A DNA stretch of 63,985 nt. Origin: Chitinophaga pinensis. GTDB lineage: Bacteria; Bacteroidota; Bacteroidia; Chitinophagales; CAMDFR01. The stretch spans positions 1-63,985 of the forward strand of contig CAMBZT010000008.1 of the NCBI GenBank assembly GCA_945872405.1, given 5' to 3'. Below the pieces are notes generated by a model, which saw nothing but the letters and a program-made list of their open reading frames with translations, made no database searches and was not told the DNA's origin. Every line of letters starts with the position of its first letter. Positions within the stretch are counted from its first letter, which is position 1. Position numbers and translations under genes: made by a program. Positions 42,538 through 51,323 of this stretch are shown piece after piece.

Positions 42538-43593
42538 TTATTTATGATCCCATTTAAAGGTATCTAAATTCTTTACTGACTCCTTTAACAAGTCGATGGA
42601 ACCGCGTATATCATCCTTGTCGCACATCTCTATCACCTGATGAATATTTCTTGTTGGGATAGACACAGCACCAGCAATAGTTCCATTCTTTGCCATTTTT
42701 TGCATGCCTGCCGTATCAGTTCCGCCGGCAGTTAAAATTTCAAGCTGGTATTTAATTTTCTTCTTTGTTGCTACTTGTTTCATGTATTCCACCATTCTTA
42801 CATCACAAATCACCGAAGCGTCCATCACTTTGATAGCTGTGCCTTTTCCTAATTCTGTAATCATCTCATGAGGAGGAGCGCCTGGTGTATCGTTTGCGAT
42901 TGTAGTGTCTAAACCAAAACTAAAGTCTGGATTGATGTGATGGCCTGCTACCAATGCACCTCGCAATCCAACCTCTTCCTGCACGGTAAAAACACCATAA
43001 AAATCAAAAGGAATTTTTTCTTTTTTCAATTCTTTCAAGACTTCAATTAAAATAAAAACAGACACTCTGTTGTCTAATGATTTTACATTCACATTGTTTC
43101 CCATCTCAATCAAGGCACGCTCTCTAGTGATAGGGTCTCCGATACCTACTAATTTATCAACCTCAGCTTTGGGTAATCCAAGATCAATAAAATAATCTTT
43201 GATTTGAGGAATCTTTGCACGCTCTTCTGGAGTCATTACGTGAATCGGCTTAGCACCCATTACTCCAATTAGATTTTTCTTGCCATGAACGATAACACGC
43301 TGTGCTGTTAATGTTTTTGGGTCAAAGCCTCCTATTGTATGAAAACGAATAAATCCTTTTTCGTCAATATGTGTTACCATAAAACCTATTTCGTCCATAT
43401 GTGCGGCTGCCATCACCCTTTTGGCACTGGACTTGCCTTTTTTCAAGGCGATTAAGTTACCCATATGATCGGTATACATTTCGTCGACAATACCTTTCAA
43501 TTCCTTCTTTACAAAATTCCTGACGTCGTGCTCAAATCCTGACGTACCTGGTATTTCACATATTTGTGCTAATAATTTTACATTGATTGCCAT
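42538..43593 (-). CDS. M42 family metallopeptidase (glutamyl aminopeptidase/endoglucanase-like)
   Basis: This 351-residue cytoplasmic metallo-aminopeptidase has two-metal ligands typical of clan MH. His65 and Asp67 lie in AAAHMDEIGF, the Glu pair in VQEEVGLRGA, an Asp in FGLDTT, and a His near the end in RNIHQV. The bridging residues around DNRVSV are also present. M42 enzymes form large tetrahedral complexes that trim N-terminal residues from peptides; older annotations as endoglucanase are misnomers. It lies between htpG and pyk, each apparently a separate unit. Confidence 0.95.
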   Translation of the reverse strand: MAINVKLLAQICEIPGTSGFEHDVRNFVKKELKGIVDEMYTDHMGNLIALKKGKSSAKRVMAAAHMDEIGFMVTHIDEKGFIRFHTIGGFDPKTLTAQRVIVHGKKNLIGVMGAKPIHVMTPEERAKIPQIKDYFIDLGLPKAEVDKLVGIGDPITRERALIEMGNNVNVKSLDNRVSVFILIEVLKELKKEKIPFDFYGVFTVQEEVGLRGALVAGHHINPDFSFGLDTTIANDTPGAPPHEMITELGKGTAIKVMDASVICDVRMVEYMKQVATKKKIKYQLEILTAGGTDTAGMQKMAKNGTIAGAVSIPTRNIHQVIEMCDKDDIRGSIDLLKESVKNLDTFKWDHK

Positions 43594-43712
43594 AAGAATT
43601 GTTTTGTTTAAATAATTGTTAATTTTTTATATCCAAAATAAAAGTATAATAAATCCATTTGAACGTCGTATTTTTTGACTTAGCACACACATTTTTAACC
43701 TTGCTTTGCACC

Positions 43713-45143
43713 TCAATAAACTTCGGTCACTTTAACCATATTCGTTCTCCCTTGTGCCTTCAAGGGCATACTAGCACAATTGATAACAAAGTCTCCTTTC
43801 TCTAGGAATTTTTTCTTTTTTAAGATTGAAATCAGGTCATCAATTGTTTCATCAGTATCTTTTTCTTTATCATAAAAAAGAGCTTCGACACCCCAACAAA
43901 TATTTAAAGTACGAAGCATGTCTTTACTATTTGTAAATAAATAAATTTTTGCTTTGGGCCTATAACTACTTACCACAAAACCTGTATAGCCACTAACTGT
44001 TACGCCTAAGATAGCACGAGCATTGATATCTTTAGCGATTCTTACGGCACTGTAACAAATTCTATCTGATACATAGGTTGGAGACTTTTTTTCTGCAGCA
44101 TGATCATTATCGAATAAGATGTTTGACTTCTCAATATTTCTTATAATTTTCTCTACAGTTTCAATCACCTTTACGGGATATTTTCCAACAGAAGTTTCAG
44201 CACTAAGCATAACGGCATCTGCGCCATCGATCAATGCATTGGCAACGTCTGTAATTTCTGCTCGAGTTGGCGTTGGACTAGAAATCATACTCTCCATCAT
44301 TTGTGTTGCGACCACCACCGGCTTCGCAGCTTTGATGCACTTTTTTATAATATCTTTTTGAATAAGCGGCATTCTTTCAATAGGCATTTCCACGCCCAAA
44401 TCACCCCGAGCTACCATTATAGCGTCAGAGACCTGAATGATTTCGTCAATTCTTTCAACTGCTTCAGGTTTTTCAATCTTAGAAATCACTTTAATGAATT
44501 TCTTTTTTTTATCGATTAAAGATTTCAAATGAACAACGTCATCAGGCGAACGAACGAACGAAAGTGCTATCCAATTGGCATCTTGACCTACTGCGAATTT
44601 CAAATCCTTAATATCTTTTTCAGTAAGAGAAGGAACAGTTGTTTTTGTATTTGGGAAATTGACTCCTTTTTTAGAACTCAAGATTCCGCCTGCTATCACC
44701 TTTGCTTTTACTTTTTTCTTTTTATCTGTTTCGATAATTTTCAATTGCAACTTTCCATCGTCCATTAAAATGATCTCTCCAGCGTTAACATCCTGAGCTA
44801 ACTGATCGTAGCTGATAAAAATTTTATTTGAAGTAGTGATGCATTCTTTGTTAGTTAGCTCCACAATGCTCCCTTCTAATAGTTGTACTGAATTATTTTC
44901 GACCTCGCCCACCCTAATTTTAGGGCCTTGCAAATCAGCTAGTATTGCTACATTAAAACCAAATTGCTCATTAATTTTTTTGACCAAATCCATCCCTGCC
45001 TTATGAAATTCATGGGTACCATGCGAGAAGTTAAAGCGCATCACATCCACTCCCGCCTTAATGATATCATACATTGAATCTTTTGTATTGCATGCTGGTC
45101 CGAAAGTAGCTATAATTTTTGTTCGACTATTTTGTGCTTTCAT
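43713..45143 (-). CDS. pyk: Pyruvate kinase
   Basis: Last step of glycolysis: phosphoenolpyruvate and ADP to pyruvate and ATP. The 476 residues show RTKIIATFGPA at the start, MRFNFSHGTHEFH, the metal-binding ILADLQGPKIRVG and FVRSPDDV, the catalytic segment VISKIEKPEAVERIDEI and MVARGDLGVEMP, and the C-terminal regulatory domain. The IPExxxVDY-family gene lies 18 bases upstream on the same strand, a pairing seen across Bacteroidota, so the two form one transcription unit. Confidence 0.97.
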   Translation of the reverse strand: MKAQNSRTKIIATFGPACNTKDSMYDIIKAGVDVMRFNFSHGTHEFHKAGMDLVKKINEQFGFNVAILADLQGPKIRVGEVENNSVQLLEGSIVELTNKECITTSNKIFISYDQLAQDVNAGEIILMDDGKLQLKIIETDKKKKVKAKVIAGGILSSKKGVNFPNTKTTVPSLTEKDIKDLKFAVGQDANWIALSFVRSPDDVVHLKSLIDKKKKFIKVISKIEKPEAVERIDEIIQVSDAIMVARGDLGVEMPIERMPLIQKDIIKKCIKAAKPVVVATQMMESMISSPTPTRAEITDVANALIDGADAVMLSAETSVGKYPVKVIETVEKIIRNIEKSNILFDNDHAAEKKSPTYVSDRICYSAVRIAKDINARAILGVTVSGYTGFVVSSYRPKAKIYLFTNSKDMLRTLNICWGVEALFYDKEKDTDETIDDLISILKKKKFLEKGDFVINCASMPLKAQGRTNMVKVTEVY

Positions 45144-45161
45144 AAATTTAAATTTTATCTG

Positions 45162-45656
45162 CTATTTTGCTGTATCATTTTCAAAAATAAAATGTTCCAT
45201 CCCGTTAAATTCTTTTCCATCTACCTCGATGAAATGCTCAATGATTTTAATGTTTTGTAGCGCCTTTTTAACAAGCAATAACTCTGACTTAAGTATTTCG
45301 CCTTCTACCAATAGAAAGTAATCTACATTTTTCATTGATTTAATGAATATTTCTCCGTTACACTTATTATTTATAAGATGGAAATTACTAATAGAAAGAA
45401 TATTCTCCCCACAAAATCGATTCATAATAAAATTTTGATTTCTTCTTTTATTCTCGATAGTCACATCCTCCTTTGGTATTAAATTTAGAGGAAGTTCCTT
45501 GTTCAAAAAATGACAAATTCTATAATCTTTAGCCGAGCTACTGATGCCAAAGACACAGAACAGATATTTGTTATCGACTTTTAAGAGTTTTTTTGCCAAG
45601 TATTTATATCCTATAATTGAGTTCAAAGGTAATAATTTCAATGGAATTAAATCCAT
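45162..45656 (-). CDS. IPExxxVDY family protein
   Basis: This 164-residue protein is of unknown function and restricted to Bacteroidota. The family name motif is degenerate here: IKSMKNVDYFLL keeps the final VDY but lacks the Pro-Glu. Assignment rests on that segment, on DYRICHFLNKELPLNL near residue 45, and on its usual place immediately upstream of pyk and divergent from acpP-fabF-rnc. There is no signal peptide. A function linked to fatty-acid synthesis or glycolysis is only suggested by context. Confidence 0.82.
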   Translation of the reverse strand: MDLIPLKLLPLNSIIGYKYLAKKLLKVDNKYLFCVFGISSSAKDYRICHFLNKELPLNLIPKEDVTIENKRRNQNFIMNRFCGENILSISNFHLINNKCNGEIFIKSMKNVDYFLLVEGEILKSELLLVKKALQNIKIIEHFIEVDGKEFNGMEHFIFENDTAK

Positions 45657-45851
45657 AGCTCACCTAAAATAACTACAGGGAGGCGACTTTTGCGAAGGAC
45701 TTGGTAGAGTTATCGAATGCAAATGTTACTTTAGATGTTTCACTTAGCCTATAAACAATAGATGGCCAAAGATTTAAGTATAATCATTGATCCGTTTTAG
45801 AAGAAAATTGTTCTTAATTGCATTAAAAAGTACATTTGATGAGAAAAAGTT

Positions 45852-45859
45852 TAATTTTG
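45852..45859 (+). promoter_or_regulatory. Predicted -7 promoter box for acpP-fabF-rnc
   Basis: TAATTTTG is an exact TAnnTTTG match, 40 bases upstream of the acpP ATG, in the 243-base divergent region shared with the IPExxxVDY-pyk unit. A TTTG lies 13 bases upstream, closer than the usual -33 spacing. Confidence 0.5.
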
Positions 45860-45899
45860 CAATCACATTTTTTAAAAACCAAAACTTAAAAACAAAAAA

Positions 45900-46136
45900 A
45901 TGGCAACTATAGCAGAAAGAGTTAAGAAAATTATTGTTGAGAAATTAGGTGCTGACGAAACTGAAGTTACCAATGAGGCGAGCTTCACAAATGACTTGGG
46001 TGCTGATTCATTAGACACAGTAGAATTAATCATGGAATTTGAAAAAGAATTTAATATTTCTATTCCTGATGAACAAGCAGAAACAATTGCGACAGTAGGT
46101 GATGCAATCACTTACCTAGAAAGTAACGTGAAGTAA
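45900..46136 (+). CDS. acpP: Acyl carrier protein
   Basis: This 78-residue acidic protein carries growing fatty-acyl chains on a phosphopantetheine arm. The attachment serine is Ser37 in [10 protein letters not shown], with the usual LGADETEVT and [13 protein letters not shown] helices. fabF starts 26 bases after its stop, so the two are co-transcribed. Confidence 0.97.
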   Translation: MATIAERVKKIIVEKLGADETEVTNEASFTNDLGADSLDTVELIMEFEKEFNISIPDEQAETIATVGDAITYLESNVK

Positions 46137-46162
46137 TTTTTCGGAATTAATAAACTAATGAT

Positions 46163-47416
46163 ATGCAGCTAAAACGTGTTGTCGTAACCGGATTAGGTGC
46201 CATAACACCGATAGGTAATACGGCTTCTCAATATTGGGAGGCCTTACTTAATGGGGTTAGTGGTTGTGATACAATTACAAATTTTGATGCTTCTAAATTC
46301 AAAACACGAATTGCTTGTGAAGTTAAAAACTTCAATGTGGGTGACTATTTTGAAGTTAAAGAAGCCAAGCGTTTGGATAGATTTAGTCAATTTGGCCTGA
46401 TTGCCGCCTCGGAAGCCATAGAAGATTCAGGACTCCATCTAGCTGGTATCAATAAAGACCGAGTTGGTGTTATTTGGGGTAGTGGTATTGGCGGATTATC
46501 TATTTTTCAAAATGAGATAAGAGATTTTTTTAAAGGAGATGGAACCCCACGTTTCAATCCTTTTTTTATTCCGAAAATGATTATTGATATTTGTCCTGGG
46601 CATATCAGTATGAAGTACGGATTCAGAGGAATGAACTACGCAACTGTTGCTGCATGCGCTTCTTCGACCAACGCACTCATAGACGCATTTAATTATATCA
46701 GGTTAGGCAAGGCTAATGCCATTGTTACAGGTGGCTCAGAAGCTCCCATAACAGAAGGCGGCGTTGGTGGTTTTAGCGCTATGAAAGCGATGAGTGAAAG
46801 AAATGATGATCCCAAGACAGCCTCTAGACCCTTCGATGCAGAGCGTGATGGATTTGTTGCAGGAGAAGGCGCAGCAGGAATTGTTTTAGAGGAATACGAA
46901 CACGCAATAGCAAGAGGAGCGAAAATCTATGCAGAAATGATTGGGGGAGGTATGAGTGCAGATGCCTACCATTTGACCGCTCCAGACCCAAGTGGACAAG
47001 GAGTTTTTCTTGTTTTAAATGATGCCCTAAATGATGCAGGAATCGATAAATCTTCTGTAGATTACGTAAATGTGCATGGCACCTCGACCCCATTGGGGGA
47101 TGTGGCGGAGCTCAAAGCCTTACAAGAGGTGTTTGGTGAATACGCTTTCAAAATGAATATCAGCTCAACAAAATCCATGACTGGTCACTTGCTTGGAGCT
47201 GCTGGTGCTATCGAGGCAGCAGCAACGATTTTGGCGATTAAGAATAATATGATTCCTCCAACCATAAATCATCACACAGCAGATCCTGACATTGATTCAA
47301 AATTAAATCTCACGCTTAATAAAGCACAAGCTAGAGAGGTGAACGTTGCCTTAAGTAACACTTTTGGTTTTGGAGGACATAATGCAACTGTTGTCTTCAA
47401 GAAATTCATCGCTTAA
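46163..47416 (+). CDS. fabF: Beta-ketoacyl-ACP synthase II
   Basis: This condensing enzyme of type II fatty-acid synthesis elongates acyl-ACP with malonyl-ACP. The 417 residues contain the Cys-His-His active site: Cys165 in VAACASSTNA, His305 in VHGTSTPLGD and His342 in TGHLLGAAG. The family ending NTFGFGGHNATVVF is present. It lies between acpP and rnc in one operon, the standard order in Bacteroidota. Confidence 0.97.
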   Translation: MQLKRVVVTGLGAITPIGNTASQYWEALLNGVSGCDTITNFDASKFKTRIACEVKNFNVGDYFEVKEAKRLDRFSQFGLIAASEAIEDSGLHLAGINKDRVGVIWGSGIGGLSIFQNEIRDFFKGDGTPRFNPFFIPKMIIDICPGHISMKYGFRGMNYATVAACASSTNALIDAFNYIRLGKANAIVTGGSEAPITEGGVGGFSAMKAMSERNDDPKTASRPFDAERDGFVAGEGAAGIVLEEYEHAIARGAKIYAEMIGGGMSADAYHLTAPDPSGQGVFLVLNDALNDAGIDKSSVDYVNVHGTSTPLGDVAELKALQEVFGEYAFKMNISSTKSMTGHLLGAAGAIEAAATILAIKNNMIPPTINHHTADPDIDSKLNLTLNKAQAREVNVALSNTFGFGGHNATVVFKKFIA

Positions 47417-47427
47417 TATATCCAAAC

Positions 47428-48135
47428 TTGTCTTTACTAGCAAATCTTTTACTTCTATCTGGGAATGAAAAAAAGCTTCGGAAGTATATTTGGCATACTA
47501 CAGGTTTTGCACCTTCAAGAATTCATCTTTACAAACAGGCGATGCAGCATCGCAGTCGTCAGAATATGGAAACGAAAAACAATGAGCGACTAGAATATCT
47601 AGGCGATAGTGTTTTAAATACCATTGTTGCGGACTATCTATTTTTTAAATATCCAAACAAGGAGGAAGGTTTTCTGACTGAAATGCGCAGTAAAATGGTG
47701 AAAAGAACTAGGTTAAATGCTTTGGCAGAAGAAATACATTTACATCAATTCTTAAGATACGAAAAACATAATATTGACATCAGTAGAAGTGATGTGCTAG
47801 GTGATGCTTTAGAGGCATTTATTGGTGCCTTATATGTCGATAAAGGTTATGCTAAAACCCAAAAATTCATTCTAGATAAATTAATAAAAAACCTGATGGA
47901 CATTGAAAAGATGGCTGAAGAGAATACGAATTTCAAAGGCACCTTATTGACCAAATCACAACGCGAAAACATTTCTTTAGAATACAAATTATCTGAAACA
48001 AAAAGCAATGGCAAACAAAATATTTTTATAATAGAAGTTTGGTATAATGACATTTTAATAAGCCAAGCCCAAGGCTTCACTAAAAAGGATGCAGAACAAG
48101 AAGCTGCAAGAATTGCAATAGATAAATTGAGATAA
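47428..48135 (+). CDS. rnc: Ribonuclease III
   Basis: This double-strand-specific endoribonuclease processes rRNA precursors and structured mRNA. The 235 residues have the RNase III signature NNERLEYLGDSVLN, the second acidic cluster DVLGDALEAFIGALYVDKG, and a C-terminal dsRNA-binding domain ending KKDAEQEAARIAIDKL. No upstream in-frame ATG is available. The first usable codon is TTG at 47428, 11 bases after fabF, and the next ATG would remove about 25 conserved residues, so a TTG start is likely. Confidence 0.94.
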   Translation: MSLLANLLLLSGNEKKLRKYIWHTTGFAPSRIHLYKQAMQHRSRQNMETKNNERLEYLGDSVLNTIVADYLFFKYPNKEEGFLTEMRSKMVKRTRLNALAEEIHLHQFLRYEKHNIDISRSDVLGDALEAFIGALYVDKGYAKTQKFILDKLIKNLMDIEKMAEENTNFKGTLLTKSQRENISLEYKLSETKSNGKQNIFIIEVWYNDILISQAQGFTKKDAEQEAARIAIDKLR

Positions 48136-48140
48136 TCCGT

Positions 48141-48171
48141 ATTCCATTTATTAACTTATTCACTATGGAAT
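48141..48171. terminator. Weak shared hairpin between convergent rnc and frr
   Basis: ATTCCAT (48141-48147) can pair with ATGGAAT (48165-48171) across a 17-base loop between two convergent genes. There is no clear U-run, so this is only a possible bidirectional terminator. Confidence 0.25.
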
Positions 48172-48199
48172 CATGTAACCATGAAGACCTATCATAAGT

Positions 48200-48763
48200 C
48201 TAGACAGTCATAATTTCTTTATCTTTTACCTCCACTATTTTATCGATAACAACACTAAAATCGTTGGTCATCTTTTGTACTTTATCTTCTCCGTCTTTAG
48301 CTAGATCTTCAGCTAGTCCATCCTTCTGCAACTTTTTTATGGATTCATTAGCATCTCTTCTTTGATTTCTGATCGAAACTTTGGCCTGCTCTGCATATAC
48401 TTTAACTTGCTTCACCAAATCTTTTCTTCTGTCCTCAGTCAATGGAGGTAAAAACATTCGTATAGTTTCTCCATCATTTTGTGGATTCAATCCGATATTT
48501 GCCATCATTATAGCACGTTCGATACCTGGTAAAAGTGACTTATCCCAAGGCTGGATAGATAGTGTTTTAGCATCTGGTGTTAAGATATTTCCTAGCTGAC
48601 TTAATGGAGTCATTGCACCATAGGCGTCTGCAACAATCCCGTCTAGCAAGCCTGAATGTGCCTTTCCAGCTCTCACTTTCTGAAGTTCGTTCCTCAGATG
48701 CTCTATCGCTTTATCCATCTGTGCTTTTGTGTCATTGACACACTTATTTAGTTCTTCTGACAT
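48200..48763 (-). CDS. frr: Ribosome recycling factor
   Basis: It splits post-termination ribosomes together with EF-G. The 187 residues form the typical three-helix bundle plus small beta domain: HLRNELQKVRAGKAHSGLLDGI, YGAMTPLSQLGNI, IQPWDKSLL, and LTEDRRKDLVKQVK with the conserved Arg residues. It follows pyrH by 75 bases on the same strand, the classical pyrH-frr pair. Confidence 0.97.
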   Translation of the reverse strand: MSEELNKCVNDTKAQMDKAIEHLRNELQKVRAGKAHSGLLDGIVADAYGAMTPLSQLGNILTPDAKTLSIQPWDKSLLPGIERAIMMANIGLNPQNDGETIRMFLPPLTEDRRKDLVKQVKVYAEQAKVSIRNQRRDANESIKKLQKDGLAEDLAKDGEDKVQKMTNDFSVVIDKIVEVKDKEIMTV

Positions 48764-48838
48764 AATTATTAAATTTATATTCTAAAATTGATATTTCCTT
48801 TATGATAAAAATTTCTGTTCGAGTAATTTAGATATACC

Positions 48839-49543
48839 CTAAGAAACAAATGTTCCTAGTTCTTGACCTTGCATTAACTTCGACAAGTTTCCACGAGTAT
48901 TCATGTCAAAAACAATGATAGGTAGTTTATTCTCCTGACATAAGGTGAAGGCTGTCATATCCATAATATTTAGTCTTTTATCTAAGGCCTCTGAGAAAGA
49001 TAGCGTCTTATACTTAGTGGCTGTTGCATCTTTTTCTGGATCAGCTGTGTAAATACCATCTACCCTTGTGCCTTTTAAAATAACATCTGCTTCTATCTCA
49101 ATGGCTCTTAAGGCAGCTGCAGTATCAGTGGTAAAATAAGGATTTCCTGTGCCGGCTCCAAAGATAATAACCCTATTTTTTTCTAAATGTCGCATAGCTC
49201 TTCTTCGAATATAAGGTTCTGCTACTTCTTTAATTTCAAATGCCGTCATCAATCGAGTAATTACACCTGTTTTTTCTAATCCACTTTGTAAAGCCATACC
49301 ATTAATCACAGTAGCCATCATTCCCATGTAATCTCCCTGCACTTTATCAAGCCCATTCTCTTCTGCATCCATGCCTCTAAAAATATTTCCTCCACCAATA
49401 ACGATGGCCACCTCTACACCAAGTCCAACAATCTCTTTGATATCCTCTGCATACTGCTTTACCATGACTGGATCAATTCCAAATTGCTTGCTTCCCATCA
49501 GCGATTCACCGCTTAACTTAAGTAAAATTCTATTGTACTTCAT
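48839..49543 (-). CDS. pyrH: Uridylate (UMP) kinase
   Basis: It phosphorylates UMP to UDP, the entry step to UTP and CTP. The 234 residues show [10 protein letters not shown] at the start, [10 protein letters not shown], the [20 protein letters not shown] segment and [13 protein letters not shown]. It is hexameric and cytoplasmic, first gene of pyrH-frr. Its predicted promoter box is at 49631-49638 and the leader contains a terminator-like hairpin (49575-49593), which could make expression depend on pyrimidine status or simply end upstream transcription. Confidence 0.97.
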   Translation of the reverse strand: MKYNRILLKLSGESLMGSKQFGIDPVMVKQYAEDIKEIVGLGVEVAIVIGGGNIFRGMDAEENGLDKVQGDYMGMMATVINGMALQSGLEKTGVITRLMTAFEIKEVAEPYIRRRAMRHLEKNRVIIFGAGTGNPYFTTDTAAALRAIEIEADVILKGTRVDGIYTADPEKDATATKYKTLSFSEALDKRLNIMDMTAFTLCQENKLPIIVFDMNTRGNLSKLMQGQELGTFVS

Positions 49544-49574
49544 CGGTTTATATTTTTATGGTGACACAAAAAAA

Positions 49575-49593
49575 GCATCGCTTTACAGGATGC
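49575..49593 (-). terminator. Terminator-like hairpin in the pyrH leader, possible attenuator
   Basis: On the minus strand GCATC pairs with GATGC (extendable by a G-U and an A-U pair) around a 9-base loop, followed at once by seven T. It lies between the predicted pyrH promoter box and the pyrH ATG, ending about 25 bases before the ATG. It could attenuate pyrH or terminate transcripts from the ATPase gene about 200 bases upstream. Confidence 0.55.
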
Positions 49594-49630
49594 CTAATTA
49601 TATGTTTTTTTAGTTTTTCATTCTAAAGCA

Positions 49631-49638
49631 CAAAGTTA
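49631..49638 (-). promoter_or_regulatory. Predicted -7 promoter box for pyrH-frr
   Basis: The minus strand reads TAACTTTG, matching TAnnTTTG, 87 bases upstream of the pyrH ATG and upstream of the hairpin at 49575-49593. Confidence 0.45.
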
Positions 49639-49793
49639 CTAAAGACTTTTGTAATCTGTTTAAAATAATGGGATTTTTATAGAAACACCAATAATCAAAT
49701 TCAAATAATGCTAGAAATTTAGAAACGAAAAAATCATTCACAAACTAGACTGCCCAGAATGGTTTTATGAAAAGATTTACGAATGGTATGGGG

Positions 49794-51284
49794 CTATTCT
49801 TCTAAATCGCTCAGAAAACTATCGCTCATCATCATATCCATGATATCGCTAAAGTCACTTCCATTGAGCATATTACTTTTTGCAATTTGTGAACACTCTG
49901 CCAATCCGTGAAGAATCAACTCCTTGACAAAAAGCTCATTATTGGTACTTAGTAAAGACCCTGCATGTAGAGACAAGTCGTTTAGGTTAAAAACATTTTC
50001 CAATATCTTTTGATACGCTACATTTGTTATGTTATTCATTAACGTAACATTGTTTCCCTCTGAAAAACCTTTTAAAATATTGCTATATGGGTTTATAGAT
50101 TTACTCTTCTTTGCTTGCTTTGTTGAAGGATCAGGAAAATACTTTGTGAAAACTGTCCTTATTGCTTTTCTAATTAAATTCTGAGCCACCATGTAGGATC
50201 CTTCCTGCTCGCCTTCATACACCAACTCTATTTTACCAGTTATTGATGGAATGACAGCGTCAAAATCTCCTATTCGGACCACCGTATTTTTTTCGTTATT
50301 GATGATAATTCTTCTTTCTGCTGCTGATATCAAATTTTCGTAGGCAGAAATCGTTAATCTAGCTGAAACACCACTCTTTGCATCGACATATTCGCTACTT
50401 CTAGCTTCAATAGCAATTTGTTCAATCAACTCTTTTGCCAACTCTGGAACTTCAATACAACCGTTTTGAACTGGTAAGATTCTCGCTTCTTGTTGTGTAA
50501 TTTCTCTAGAGATTTCAAGACTCTTTGGATAGTGCGTCAAAATTTGACTTTCGATTCTATCTTTCAAGGGAGTTACAATAGAGCCCCTATTTGTATAATC
50601 TTCAGGGTTTGCGGTGAACAGAAACTGAATATCGAGTGGCAACCGCAGCTTAAATCCTCGAATCTGAATATCTTCTTCCTGCAAAATATTGAATAATGAA
50701 ACCTGAATTCTAGCTTGCAAATCTGGTAATTCATTAATGACAAAAATGCAACGATGAGACCTGGGTATCAATCCAAAATGAATCACTTTCTGATCACTAA
50801 AAGACAATTTATTTGCTGCTGCCTTAATGGGGTCAATATCTCCTATTAAGTCTGCTACAGAAACATCTGGTGTAGCTAGTTTTTCTGTATATCGCTCTGA
50901 ACGATGCATCCATGAAATGGGTGTCTTATCGCCCAAAGCAAGAATCAATTCTTGAGCAAAAATTGAAATAGGTTGTAATGGATCATCATTAATTTCTGAA
51001 CCTTTCACCACTGGAATATAGTCATCTAAAAGTTCTACCATCTGTCTAGCAATACGTGTTTTTGCTTGACCCCTCAAACCCAACAAAATAATGTTATGGC
51101 GAGACAAAATGGCTCTTTCTATTTCTGGAATAACAGTGTTTTCATATCCCATCACTCCTGCAAAAATTTTCTCCTTTTTTTGTAACTTAATAATCAAATT
51201 ATCTCTGATTTCCTGTTTGATACTCTTAGGTAAATAACCGCTTTTTTTCAATTCACCCAGTGTGTTTATCGATGCTTGCTTCAT
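49794..51284 (-). CDS. MoxR/magnesium-chelatase-type AAA+ ATPase
   Basis: This 496-residue protein has an AAA+ core at about 65-300. It shows a Walker A-like GLRGQAKTR near 70, a Walker B-like segment around IFVINELPDL, and LFTANPEDYTNRGSIVTPLKDR as sensor region, the ChlI/MoxR style. The C-terminal half is helical. Such ATPases pair with VWA-domain proteins to remodel or activate targets, for example in metal insertion or enzyme activation. The VWA partner gene ends 39 bases upstream on the same strand. The target is unknown, and no chelatase pathway is nearby, so the Mg-chelatase name should not be taken literally. Confidence 0.88.
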   Translation of the reverse strand: MKQASINTLGELKKSGYLPKSIKQEIRDNLIIKLQKKEKIFAGVMGYENTVIPEIERAILSRHNIILLGLRGQAKTRIARQMVELLDDYIPVVKGSEINDDPLQPISIFAQELILALGDKTPISWMHRSERYTEKLATPDVSVADLIGDIDPIKAAANKLSFSDQKVIHFGLIPRSHRCIFVINELPDLQARIQVSLFNILQEEDIQIRGFKLRLPLDIQFLFTANPEDYTNRGSIVTPLKDRIESQILTHYPKSLEISREITQQEARILPVQNGCIEVPELAKELIEQIAIEARSSEYVDAKSGVSARLTISAYENLISAAERRIIINNEKNTVVRIGDFDAVIPSITGKIELVYEGEQEGSYMVAQNLIRKAIRTVFTKYFPDPSTKQAKKSKSINPYSNILKGFSEGNNVTLMNNITNVAYQKILENVFNLNDLSLHAGSLLSTNNELFVKELILHGLAECSQIAKSNMLNGSDFSDIMDMMMSDSFLSDLEE

Positions 51285-51323
51285 AATAATATTTAATTTT
51301 TTTGATGGTCAGTTTTAGTGTAT

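Noticed and set aside
49794-51284. Literal reading as a magnesium chelatase subunit
   Set aside because: There are no other tetrapyrrole genes; the fold is shared by MoxR-type ATPases that act with VWA partners.
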